A model generated the notes under the pieces. It did not search any database, was not told the origin of the DNA, and worked only from the letters and a program-made list of their open reading frames with translations. Positions 48,257-56,783 of a stretch of DNA of 64,000 nt are shown in pieces. The position numbers and the translations under genes are program-made. Positions within the stretch are counted from its first letter, which is position 1; every line of letters begins with the position of its first letter. The stretch comes from Terrimonas pollutisoli (GTDB lineage: Bacteria > Bacteroidota > Bacteroidia > Chitinophagales > Chitinophagaceae): assembly GCF_029360765.1 (NCBI RefSeq), contig NZ_JARKNA010000002.1, positions 493,334 to 557,333 of the forward strand, in the 5' to 3' direction.

Positions 48257-49921
48257 ATGACAAGCAAAAATCGATCTATCATGAAAATTATAAAACTATC
48301 GATTGTCTCAGTTTTACTTCAGCATTCGATGATGGCCCAGAACAGCTATCCTGTACCAGTGCGGCCAGACAAGAATGAAACAATTGCTGCTGGTAAGTTT
48401 CAACCAACATGGGAATCGTTGAAGCAATATGAAACGCCGGAGTGGTTTCGCAATGCCAAATTTGGCATATGGGCACATTGGGGACCTCAATGCCAGCCGG
48501 GACAGGGGGATTGGTATGGCCGCTTTATGTATCGGCAGGGCAGCAGGCAGTATAAATGGCATGCAGAACATTATGGGCATCCATCCAAAGCCGGATTTAA
48601 AGAAGTGTTCAATAGTTGGAAAGCTGAAAAATGGGATCCTGAAAAACTGGTTGCATTATATAAGAGAGCAGGGGCACAATATTTTTTTGCAATGGCCAAC
48701 CATCATGATAATGTAGATATGTGGAATAGTAAATATCAGCAATGGAATACAGTAAAGGTCGGGCCCAAAAAAGATATTCTCGCCGGCTGGGCTAAAGCGG
48801 CAAAAAATAATCATCTTCCTTTTGGATTAAGTGTGCATGCGGCACATGCCTGGTCCTGGTTTGAAACTTCACAACAGTCCGACACGAGTGGAGAACATAT
48901 CGGGATTCCTTATGACGGCAAGCTTACTGCAACTGATGGAAAGGGAACATGGTGGGAAGGTATGGACCCACAGGATCTTTATGCCCAAAACCATCCATTG
49001 AGTGAAGGAAGTAAAAATATTGACAACATCCATAGTCAGTGGAATTGGAGTAACGGCGCTGCAATGCCTTCACAGGAGTATTGCGAAAAATTCTACAATC
49101 GTACAATAGATATGATCAACCAATTTCATCCCGATCTGCTATACTTTGATGATACAGGCCTTCCACTGTATCCCGTAAGTGATGCAGGGTTGAGAATTGC
49201 TGCTCACTTCTACAATAGTAATATGACTAAAAATAAAGGAAGGTTAAACGCCGTTTTGTTTGGTAAAATTCTTACTGAAGACCAAAAGGATTGTTTGGTA
49301 TGGGATGTAGAACGCGGTGCTCCCGATAAAATTCAAACCTTGCCATGGCAGACCTGCTCATGTATCGGCGAATGGCATTATAACAACGCTGTTTATGAAA
49401 ATAACCGGTATCGATCTGCAAAGGATGTGATACACTCATTGGTGGATATAGTAAGTAAAAATGGAAATCTTTTGTTGAATATTCCCGTTAAAGGTGATGG
49501 TAGCATTGATGAAAAAGAAATAGACGTTTTGGAAGGAATAGCTGCATGGATGGACATCAATAAGGAGAGCATCTTTAATACCCGTCCATGGAAAGTATTT
49601 GGTGAAGGACCTGCCGCAGACGCTGTCAACCCTATCAATGCACAGGGTTTTAATGAAGGAAAAATAAAGTTTACATCGAAAGACATACGATTCAATAAAA
49701 AAGGGAAAATATTGTATATGACCCTTATGGGAATTCCCGCTGACGATATTGTCATAAAGAACCTGGGCGCTTCGAATGCGCAAAACAAAATAGCAAAGAT
49801 TGAATTGCTTGGCAGCAAAGAGAAAGTAAATTGGAAGCAGACCGCTGAATTTCTAAAAATCACTAAACCCGCAACTATTCCTAATGAAATTGCAATAGTT
49901 TATAAAGTGTACCAGCAGTAA
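48257..49921 (+). CDS. GH29-like alpha-L-fucosidase, secreted
   Basis: TPEWFRNAKFGIWAHWGPQCQPGQGDWYGRFMY; FHPDLLYFDDTGLPLYP nucleophile region; start placed after terminator. Confidence 0.9.
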   Translation: MTSKNRSIMKIIKLSIVSVLLQHSMMAQNSYPVPVRPDKNETIAAGKFQPTWESLKQYETPEWFRNAKFGIWAHWGPQCQPGQGDWYGRFMYRQGSRQYKWHAEHYGHPSKAGFKEVFNSWKAEKWDPEKLVALYKRAGAQYFFAMANHHDNVDMWNSKYQQWNTVKVGPKKDILAGWAKAAKNNHLPFGLSVHAAHAWSWFETSQQSDTSGEHIGIPYDGKLTATDGKGTWWEGMDPQDLYAQNHPLSEGSKNIDNIHSQWNWSNGAAMPSQEYCEKFYNRTIDMINQFHPDLLYFDDTGLPLYPVSDAGLRIAAHFYNSNMTKNKGRLNAVLFGKILTEDQKDCLVWDVERGAPDKIQTLPWQTCSCIGEWHYNNAVYENNRYRSAKDVIHSLVDIVSKNGNLLLNIPVKGDGSIDEKEIDVLEGIAAWMDINKESIFNTRPWKVFGEGPAADAVNPINAQGFNEGKIKFTSKDIRFNKKGKILYMTLMGIPADDIVIKNLGASNAQNKIAKIELLGSKEKVNWKQTAEFLKITKPATIPNEIAIVYKVYQQ

Positions 49922-49937
49922 ACTTTATAAGAATCTG

Positions 49938-50156
49938 TCAATAAAAACTCAGCTTTGTCAAAGCCGATCCTTTATGCGCAGTTATGTGATCAGTTTTATC
50001 ACTTTTTATTTCATATTGCGGATCGTCTTTTGTGGCATGATGGGTATAACCTTTATAGTTGAAATCTTTGATATGAACTTTTATAATAGTGCCCGATACA
50101 TGACCGGCTTCAGAATTCCAGGTGACATGATCACCTTTTTTAAATTTATGCGTCAT
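49938..50156 (-). CDS. DUF2945/HVA1 TUDOR-like small protein
   Basis: FKKGDHVTWNSEAGHVSGTIIKVH...YEIKSDKTDHITAHKGSALTKL. Confidence 0.8.
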   Translation of the reverse strand: MTHKFKKGDHVTWNSEAGHVSGTIIKVHIKDFNYKGYTHHATKDDPQYEIKSDKTDHITAHKGSALTKLSFY

Positions 50157-50256
50157 ACACTTGTTATAAATTGCATTCCTTTGCCAGGCAATAAAAAAAA
50201 TCAAAAGGCAGGCCATTCTGCAGCAGTAAATTAGATTTTAAAATAGCAGACTTAAT

Positions 50257-52764
50257 ATGAAAGCATTAAAAAAATTTGTTGAAATAAAATGTACGGGCAT
50301 TACTATTCTGGTTATTTTTTTGGCTAACCCCTCCACAATTTGTGCGCAATCTTCTTTAAAGCTTTGGTACAACAAACCGGCCACCCAATGGGTAGAGGCT
50401 TTGCCAGTTGGTAATGGCCATATTGGAGGAATGGTGTTTGGCGGGATAGAAGAAGAGCTGATACAACTTAATGAAAGCACCCTTTATAGCGGAGGGCCTG
50501 TAAAAAGAGGTATTAATCCCGAAGCGCATGAATACCTGCCGCAAATAAGAGAGGCATTGTTAAAAGATGAAGACTATACAAAGGCTAACCTCCTTACCAA
50601 AAAAATGCAGGGTTTATATACGGAGTCCTATATGCCCCTTGGAGATATCATTATCAAGCAAAACTTTCACGGGGCGGCGCCTACTGCTTACTACCGGGAT
50701 CTGAACTTGCAGCAGGCCATTGCCACAACACGGTTTACTATAAATGGGATAGAGTATAAACGGGAAATATTTACTTCCTCACCTGGTAATATTATGCTGA
50801 TACGTATTACGGCCAACCGTAAAAACGCTTTGAATTTTGACGTCTCTGCCAAAAGCCAGTTGCGTTATCAGCTCGTTGGCAATGGCAGCAATGAATTGCT
50901 GGTAAGTGGTAAAGCACCGGCCCATGTGGATCCCAGTTATTATAACCCAAAGGACAGGGAGCATGTGGTGTATGAAGACACAAGTGGGTGCAATGGTATG
51001 CGGTTTCAATACCGCATTAAAGCTATTTCAAATGATGGAAAGGTTACAGCAGATACGTCGGGTATGTATGTACGCAATGCAACAGAAGTGCTATTATTTG
51101 TAGCTGCCGCTACCAGTTTTAATGGCTTTGACAAATGCCCTGATAGCGAAGGAAAAAATGAAAAAGCTAATGCTGCCGCTATTATCAATAATGCTGTTAA
51201 GAAATCATATGCTGCTTTATTGAGGTCGCATTTGGCAGATTATCAAAAATATTTTAACCGGGTTTCATTTACTTTGAAAGATACATCCGAAGCTAACAGA
51301 AACAATAACCTCCCCTCGGATGGACGTTTACAAGCATATTCCAACGGAGCATATGACCCGGGTTTAGAAACATTATACTTTCAGTTTGGTCGTTATTTGC
51401 TAATCGCCTCTTCAAGGCCGGGTGGCCCGCCGGCCAATTTGCAGGGAATCTGGAATAAAGAATTAAGAGCCCCGTGGAGCTCCAATTATACCATCAACAT
51501 CAATACGCAAATGAATTATTGGCCGGCAGAGACCACCAATCTTTCTGAAATGCATCTGCCGCTGCTGAACTGGATTAAAAATTTATCTGCAACAGGCACT
51601 AATACGGCGAAGGAATTTTATAATGCCCGGGGATGGGTGGCACATCATAATTCAGAAATATGGTGCACTTCCAATCCTGTGGGAGATATTGGCGCAGGTG
51701 ATCCGGTATGGGCCAACTGGTACATGGGAGCCAACTGGCTTTGCCAGCATTTGTGGGAGCATTATGCTTTTACCGGGGATAAAAACTTTCTTGCTACAAA
51801 AGCCTATCCCCTTATGAAGCAAGCCGCACTCTTTACCCTGGACTGGTTGGTGGAAGATAAAAACGGGTATCTTGTTACAGCCCCCTCCACTTCGCCCGAA
51901 AACAAATTCAAAGATAAAAATGGAGAAGCTCAGAGTGTGTCTGTCGCTACTACGATGGATATGTCCATCATCTGGGATCTGTTTACCAACCTGATTGAAG
52001 CATCTGAAGTATTGGGCATTGATGCTGCATTCAAAAAAACGCTGATTGAAAAAAGAAATAAACTTTATCCCCTACAAATTGGCAGTAAAGGACAGTTGCA
52101 GGAATGGTATAAAGATTTTGAAGAAACCGAACCATTACACAGACATGTATCGCATTTGTTTGGCCTGCATCCCGGCAGGCAGCTATCCATTAAGCAAACG
52201 CCTGACTTTTTCAATGCTGCCAAAAAAACATTGGAGCTAAGAGGTGATGAAGGTACAGGCTGGAGTAAAGGGTGGAAAATAAACTGGTGGGCCAGGTTGC
52301 TGGATGGCGATCACGCCTATCGTTTAATAAGAGAGTTGTTACGCATAACAGGTGATGGCAATACGAATTACTCACGTGGTGGCGGCACCTATCCTAACTT
52401 TTTCGATGCACATCCTCCGTTCCAGATTGATGGAAACTTTGCTGGTATAGCAGGAATGGCTGAATTGCTTTTACAAAGCCATTTGAATGAAATTCATTTA
52501 TTGCCTGCGCTGCCCTCGGTCTGGAAAGAGGGAATAGTAAAAGGATTAAAAGCAAGAGGAGCTTTTGAAGTTAACATACAATGGAAAGATCACCAGTTCA
52601 CCAGTGCTGCTATAACCTCTCTCAATGGTGGTAAATGTGTGATTAGGACGGCGGTGCCGGTTATGGTCAAAGGCATTGGTGTAAAGTCTGCAAAGAATGG
52701 TAATGAATACCTGTTATCATTCAACACTGTAAAAGGGAGGGTATATCAATTGACGGCCATGTAA
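50257..52764 (+). CDS. GH95-like alpha-1,2-L-fucosidase, secreted
   Basis: LWYNKPATQWVEALPVGNGHIGGMVFGGIEEELIQLNESTLYSGGP; NLQGIWNKELRAPWSSNYTININTQMNYWPAE; HRHVSHLFGLHPGRQLS. Confidence 0.95.
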   Translation: MKALKKFVEIKCTGITILVIFLANPSTICAQSSLKLWYNKPATQWVEALPVGNGHIGGMVFGGIEEELIQLNESTLYSGGPVKRGINPEAHEYLPQIREALLKDEDYTKANLLTKKMQGLYTESYMPLGDIIIKQNFHGAAPTAYYRDLNLQQAIATTRFTINGIEYKREIFTSSPGNIMLIRITANRKNALNFDVSAKSQLRYQLVGNGSNELLVSGKAPAHVDPSYYNPKDREHVVYEDTSGCNGMRFQYRIKAISNDGKVTADTSGMYVRNATEVLLFVAAATSFNGFDKCPDSEGKNEKANAAAIINNAVKKSYAALLRSHLADYQKYFNRVSFTLKDTSEANRNNNLPSDGRLQAYSNGAYDPGLETLYFQFGRYLLIASSRPGGPPANLQGIWNKELRAPWSSNYTININTQMNYWPAETTNLSEMHLPLLNWIKNLSATGTNTAKEFYNARGWVAHHNSEIWCTSNPVGDIGAGDPVWANWYMGANWLCQHLWEHYAFTGDKNFLATKAYPLMKQAALFTLDWLVEDKNGYLVTAPSTSPENKFKDKNGEAQSVSVATTMDMSIIWDLFTNLIEASEVLGIDAAFKKTLIEKRNKLYPLQIGSKGQLQEWYKDFEETEPLHRHVSHLFGLHPGRQLSIKQTPDFFNAAKKTLELRGDEGTGWSKGWKINWWARLLDGDHAYRLIRELLRITGDGNTNYSRGGGTYPNFFDAHPPFQIDGNFAGIAGMAELLLQSHLNEIHLLPALPSVWKEGIVKGLKARGAFEVNIQWKDHQFTSAAITSLNGGKCVIRTAVPVMVKGIGVKSAKNGNEYLLSFNTVKGRVYQLTAM

Positions 52765-52899
52765 ATTGGCATGGTATTAAAAATCATTTTTCGTGTAAGG
52801 GCCGGATTAGTTACAGAGCCATCACATTATCTGTATAGTAGTGCTGCTGACCATGAAACAGGAAAGGGAATGATGGAGATAGATTTTTTATTTTAACAG

Positions 52900-53012
52900 A
52901 TGCTAACAGCATTTTAAGATTCAGGTAATCGCCACAGGCGATATAGTAATGCTGCGAAATCCTTCGGTTTCGCCTAGGACAAGTTTCGCAGAGCTATGCA
53001 TAATGTCATAGC
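52900..53012. other. Cluster of four short hairpins in the GH95 3' intergenic region
   Basis: 52900-52912, 52928-52942, 52954-52973, 52993-53012 inverted repeats. Confidence 0.55.
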
Positions 53013-53090
53013 ACTGGTTACATAACAGCATCAAAAAATGATCTCAATGACGTTCCAATCTGTTCTAATTTTGTAAACAATAACTGTAAA

Positions 53091-53255
53091 ATGGGAGTCT
53101 GGTCGCAAATAGCAGAATACTTATACTTAAAAAAGAAAGATCCAAACCGGCCCAAAAGTAAGTGGATCGGTTATATGCATGGTATCAATCGCATCAGCCT
53201 GATGATCTTTATTCTTTGCCTGATCATTTTGGCCATTAAGTTGTTGAGAAAATAA
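53091..53255 (+). CDS. Small single-TM protein (54 aa), DUF6728-like; not in supplied ORF track
   Basis: MGVWSQIAEYLYLKKKDPNRPKSKWIGYMHGINRISLMIFILCLIILAIKLLRK. Confidence 0.7.
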   Translation: MGVWSQIAEYLYLKKKDPNRPKSKWIGYMHGINRISLMIFILCLIILAIKLLRK

Positions 53256-53273
53256 GTCAGGGCTTTTGGCTCG

Positions 53274-53570
53274 TCAGGCGTTTTGTCGCAGCACATTCAC
53301 CAGCGTATTTTTATCAATCATGCCTGAGTGGCGCCAAACAATATTTCCCTTTTTAAAAATAATAAAGGTAGGCACGGCTTGCACCTGGTAAGCCTGGGCC
53401 GCCTCTACACTTTTGTCAATGTCTACTTTTATAACTCTCGCTTGTCCTTGCGTGGTTCGGGCTACTTCCTGTATTACCGGGCTCATGGCCTTGCAAGGTC
53501 CGCACCAATCCGCATAAAAGTCAACAAGCACCGGTTTTTCCGCATTGATTAATTCTTTGAACGATTCCAT
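53274..53570 (-). CDS. trxA: Thioredoxin
   Basis: VLVDFYADWCGPCKAMSPVIQEVA active site WCGPC. Confidence 0.95.
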   Translation of the reverse strand: MESFKELINAEKPVLVDFYADWCGPCKAMSPVIQEVARTTQGQARVIKVDIDKSVEAAQAYQVQAVPTFIIFKKGNIVWRHSGMIDKNTLVNVLRQNA

Positions 53571-53824
53571 ACGCTTTATTTTAAATGATACAGCAGGTTT
53601 CAGAAGGCTTGTGCAGGATTAATGCCAAAATTCCGATTCATTCTTCCAATTCATGCCCGGATTTCAACTGTTCATCAAGGAAAAATGGCCATTGGCTAAG
53701 TCTGTGTTTTTTGTAGGGCCATTTGATGCCTTTCTTTGTGTGGTAATCGGAACTAATTAACCTTAAATCTTTGTCCTGAAAATTCTTCTCTTATAGCAGC
53801 AGTTTTAGTTTTCTCAATTGAACG

Positions 53825-53854
53825 GCCCCGGATTCTTCCAGGGCTTCTTTTTTT
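53825..53854 (+). terminator. Terminator-like hairpin GCCCcGGA-TTCT-TCCaGGGC-TTCTTTTTTT
   Basis: Read directly; orientation plus strand. Confidence 0.6.
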
Positions 53855-53861
53855 AGCTGGT

Positions 53862-53913
53862 ATCAGGACTGATTTAGAAAGCTCACAATGGATTGCGCTG
53901 CCTTTGAAGAAGC
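53862..53913. repeat. 52-bp direct repeat, displaced copy of lpxB 3' end
   Basis: Identical to 54352-54403. Confidence 0.95.
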
Positions 53914-53938
53914 GTGGCCCACGCTGGTGTGCAGCAAG

Positions 53939-54340
53939 TTATTCAATGAGTCTTGTTGCATGTACGTCAATGTTATGTTCCTTCAAGAAGGTTTCAACTT
54001 CTGCCATCAAAAGATTCCAGTTCTTTTCCTTATCGCTATATTCTTTTATTGACTTAGCTTGGCCGATAGGTAAAACATTGAATTCCTTATCCGATCTACA
54101 AATTTCCAAAAAGTTATTCCTGTCATGGGAGAGTTGATTTATTTTACTTTGAATTATATCGCTGTCTGTTGTAGATAAAGGGATTTGATTTGTCCATTCA
54201 AAGTATTTGCCTGTTTTAAGACCCAAATTAAAAAACAGTTTTTCTTTCTTATCGTAAAAGTATTTTCTCTCAGGATTTTTATTAAACCCGATTGCTGAAG
54301 TCAGCCAACCAAGAATTCTATCTAATTGATACGTTTCCAT
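53939..54340 (-). CDS. Hypothetical protein (133 aa) between the two lpxB-tail copies
   Basis: Open frame METYQLDRILGWLTSAIGFNKNPERKYFYDKKEKLFF...; no family recognised. Confidence 0.65.
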   Translation of the reverse strand: METYQLDRILGWLTSAIGFNKNPERKYFYDKKEKLFFNLGLKTGKYFEWTNQIPLSTTDSDIIQSKINQLSHDRNNFLEICRSDKEFNVLPIGQAKSIKEYSDKEKNWNLLMAEVETFLKEHNIDVHATRLIE

Positions 54341-54351
54341 TTATTGCATAC

Positions 54352-54403
54352 ATCAGGACTGATTTAGAAAGCTCACAATGGATTGCGCTGCCTTTGAAGA
54401 AGC
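54352..54403. repeat. 52-bp direct repeat, current 3' end of lpxB
   Basis: Identical to 53862-53913. Confidence 0.95.
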
Positions 54404-55465
54404 ATGACCTCCCTGGCTCAGCAACTGCTTTAATGTTGCATAATCCTGTCGCAATTGCTCTTTTCGCTCCTCATCGGTCAGTAGCTCTGTCAGTTCCTTT
54501 TGTAAATTTTCAACTGTCAGGTTCTCTTGTATCAACTCCTTTACCACCAGTTTATCCATGATCAGATTTACCAGAGAAATGTATTTAACCTTTATCACCC
54601 GCCTGGCTATTTGGTAAGAAATAGGAGATCCTTTATAACATACCACCTCGGGTACACCGAATAAAGCCGTTTCAAGGGTGGCCGTACCCGAGGTGACAAG
54701 GGCGGCTTTTGATTGCATTAATAAATTATAGGTCTGGTTGGATACATAAGAAACGTTGGCAAATGGTTTGAGCAGGTCATCATAAAAATTTTCTTCTACC
54801 CCCGGAGCTTTGGCAACGATAAATTGATAGTTGGGGAATGATTTACTCACTTCCAGCATGACCGGTAATTTTTTCAAAATTTCCTGTTTGCGGCTACCGG
54901 GCAGCAAGGCTATAATCTCCTTTTCCGATAACCTTTCACTTTTCACTTTTGACTTCTCACCTTCGATCACTTCCACCAATGGGTGCCCGACATACTCTAC
55001 TTCCCAATTCCATTTGCTTTTAAAATAGTCTTTTTCAAAAGGGAGAATAACCAGCATTTTATCAATGCATTCTTTCATCATCTTCACCCTGCCTTCCTTC
55101 CAGGCCCATACCTGGGGACTGATATAATAAATGATCCTGAGGCCCTGTTCCCTGGCCCAGCGGGCAATGCGCAAATTAAAACCGGGGTAGTCAATGAGGA
55201 TAAGTGTATCAGGTTTGTATGCAAGGATATCATCTTTACAAAAAGCCAGGTTGCGAAAAATAGTTCGCAGGTTCATCAGCACTTCGGTAAAGCCCATGAA
55301 GGCAAGATCACGATAATGTTTTACCAATTCCCCGCCGGCTTCCTGCATTTTATCGCCACCCCAGCAACGGATATTGGCCGCGGGGTCCAGCTTCGTGAGT
55401 TCTTTGATAAGATTACTGCCATGCAGATCACCCGATGCTTCGCCTGCGATAATGTAGTACTTCAT
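54353..55465 (-). CDS. lpxB: Lipid-A-disaccharide synthase
   Basis: KYYIIAGEASGDLHGSNLIKEL; IALLPGSRKQEI; VTSGTATLETALFGVPEVVCYK. Confidence 0.96.
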   Translation of the reverse strand: MKYYIIAGEASGDLHGSNLIKELTKLDPAANIRCWGGDKMQEAGGELVKHYRDLAFMGFTEVLMNLRTIFRNLAFCKDDILAYKPDTLILIDYPGFNLRIARWAREQGLRIIYYISPQVWAWKEGRVKMMKECIDKMLVILPFEKDYFKSKWNWEVEYVGHPLVEVIEGEKSKVKSERLSEKEIIALLPGSRKQEILKKLPVMLEVSKSFPNYQFIVAKAPGVEENFYDDLLKPFANVSYVSNQTYNLLMQSKAALVTSGTATLETALFGVPEVVCYKGSPISYQIARRVIKVKYISLVNLIMDKLVVKELIQENLTVENLQKELTELLTDEERKEQLRQDYATLKQLLSQGGHASSKAAQSIVSFLNQS

Positions 55466-55542
55466 CCCTGGAGGGAAATTTAAAAAATGACCAAATCGAT
55501 AGTTAAAGATAGGAAGATGTTACTGCCGGATCGATGACATCA

Positions 55543-55842
55543 TCACAGGTTGAATAATTTCAACACCAGGATAGCGATACCGTACACAAGCGTGATGATA
55601 AAAATTCCCCTGGCCGTGCTATCTCTATGTGTATTGACATAAATGGTAAACAACACAACATTTGCTAATAGCGATAACGAGCCGATAGAAGTGATCAGTT
55701 TATTATTGTGAAAAAATTCATCAATAAAATCTCCAAAGGAAGTAGCTGAAAATTTTATAAAATAGATCACAATTAATCCAAGCAAAGGGCCAATCAATCC
55801 GAGAACTAAACCGAGCTTCAGGTTGTCTTTTTTAAAAATCAT
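55543..55842 (-). CDS. Hypothetical membrane protein (99 aa)
   Basis: Three hydrophobic segments, between lpxB and surE. Confidence 0.6.
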   Translation of the reverse strand: MIFKKDNLKLGLVLGLIGPLLGLIVIYFIKFSATSFGDFIDEFFHNNKLITSIGSLSLLANVVLFTIYVNTHRDSTARGIFIITLVYGIAILVLKLFNL

Positions 55843-56672
55843 TTCCAGAGTTTTTCCAATTGGGATTTTAATTCGTAGTGAGTCATATCAAACTGCACGG
55901 GAACAAGGCTTACATAGTTATTGGCCAGGGCCCATACATCCGTATCTTTTCCTTTGTCAAAATTTACAAACTCACCGGTCAGCCAATAATACATGCGGCC
56001 GTGCGGGTCTTGTCTTTCAATAAAATCTTCCTCGTATTTCGCATAAGCCTGGCGGCAGATCTTTATGCCTTTTAGCAACTCCTCAGGTATAGAGGGGAAG
56101 TTGACATTTAAAACCGTATGCTTGTTCAGTTTTGTCTCCAGCATTTTTTCCACTACTATTCTTGCATATTTACGGGCGCCGGTAAAATCAGCTTCAATAT
56201 TGTAATCAAGCAGGGAAAAACCAGCGGAAGGGATGCTTTCAATAGCAGCTTCTACAGCAGCGGACATCGTTCCGGAATATATCACGTTGATGCTATGATT
56301 AGCGCCATGATTAATACCGCTCAGGCACAAGTCAGGTTTACGATGAAGTACTTTGTCAACCGCCAGCTTAACACAATCAACCGGTGTGCCGGTGCAGGAC
56401 CATGCTTCGATATCGCCAAAGGTGTTTACTTTATGCAATCGCAGTGGTTGACCAATTGTTATCGCATGCCCCATTCCTGACTGAGGCTTGTCAGGTGCTA
56501 CAACCACAATTTTGCCCAGGTCCTTCACCGCTTCCACCAGGTTCATTATACCGGGAGCACTTACTCCGTCATCATTGGTAATAAGAATAACTGGTTTTTC
56601 CTTAGCAACGGCAAGACGTTTGGGCGATAAGGCTTTCGATTTTTTATTGGATGATTTTTTTTTGGTTGCCAT
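55839..56672 (-). CDS. surE: 5'/3'-nucleotidase SurE
   Basis: VILITNDDGVSAPGIMNLVEAVKDLGKIVVVAPDKPQSGMGHAIT; CLSGINHGANHSINVIYSGTMSAAVEA. Confidence 0.95.
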   Translation of the reverse strand: MATKKKSSNKKSKALSPKRLAVAKEKPVILITNDDGVSAPGIMNLVEAVKDLGKIVVVAPDKPQSGMGHAITIGQPLRLHKVNTFGDIEAWSCTGTPVDCVKLAVDKVLHRKPDLCLSGINHGANHSINVIYSGTMSAAVEAAIESIPSAGFSLLDYNIEADFTGARKYARIVVEKMLETKLNKHTVLNVNFPSIPEELLKGIKICRQAYAKYEEDFIERQDPHGRMYYWLTGEFVNFDKGKDTDVWALANNYVSLVPVQFDMTHYELKSQLEKLWK

Positions 56673-56741
56673 ATGCGCAGCAAAAATGTTTGTTTTTTTC
56701 GGCATGTCCAAACAGCAAATTGAAAAAAGGATTTTGACAAT

Positions 56742-56778
56742 CTAAATAAATTAGTATTTTGCAACTAAATAAATTAGT
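56742..56778. promoter_or_regulatory. Two direct copies of CTAAATAAATTAGT (CTAA-N5-TTAG), candidate autoregulatory operators
   Basis: 56742-56755 and 56765-56778, just upstream of XRE/S24 start. Confidence 0.6.
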
Positions 56779-56783
56779 GCATC

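Noticed and set aside
52158-52190. CATCCCGGCAGGCAG in GH95 resembling the CCTGCC palindrome family
   Set aside because: It encodes the family-conserved GH95 motif HRHVSHLFGLHPGRQ, so it is ordinary coding sequence.
55008-55024. AATTCCATTTG in lpxB, similar to the leader-element core
   Set aside because: Only a short match, inside coding sequence and without the GCC/GGC stem or A-rich leader.
54983-55483. 166-aa plus-strand ORF
   Set aside because: Antisense to lpxB; shadow ORF.
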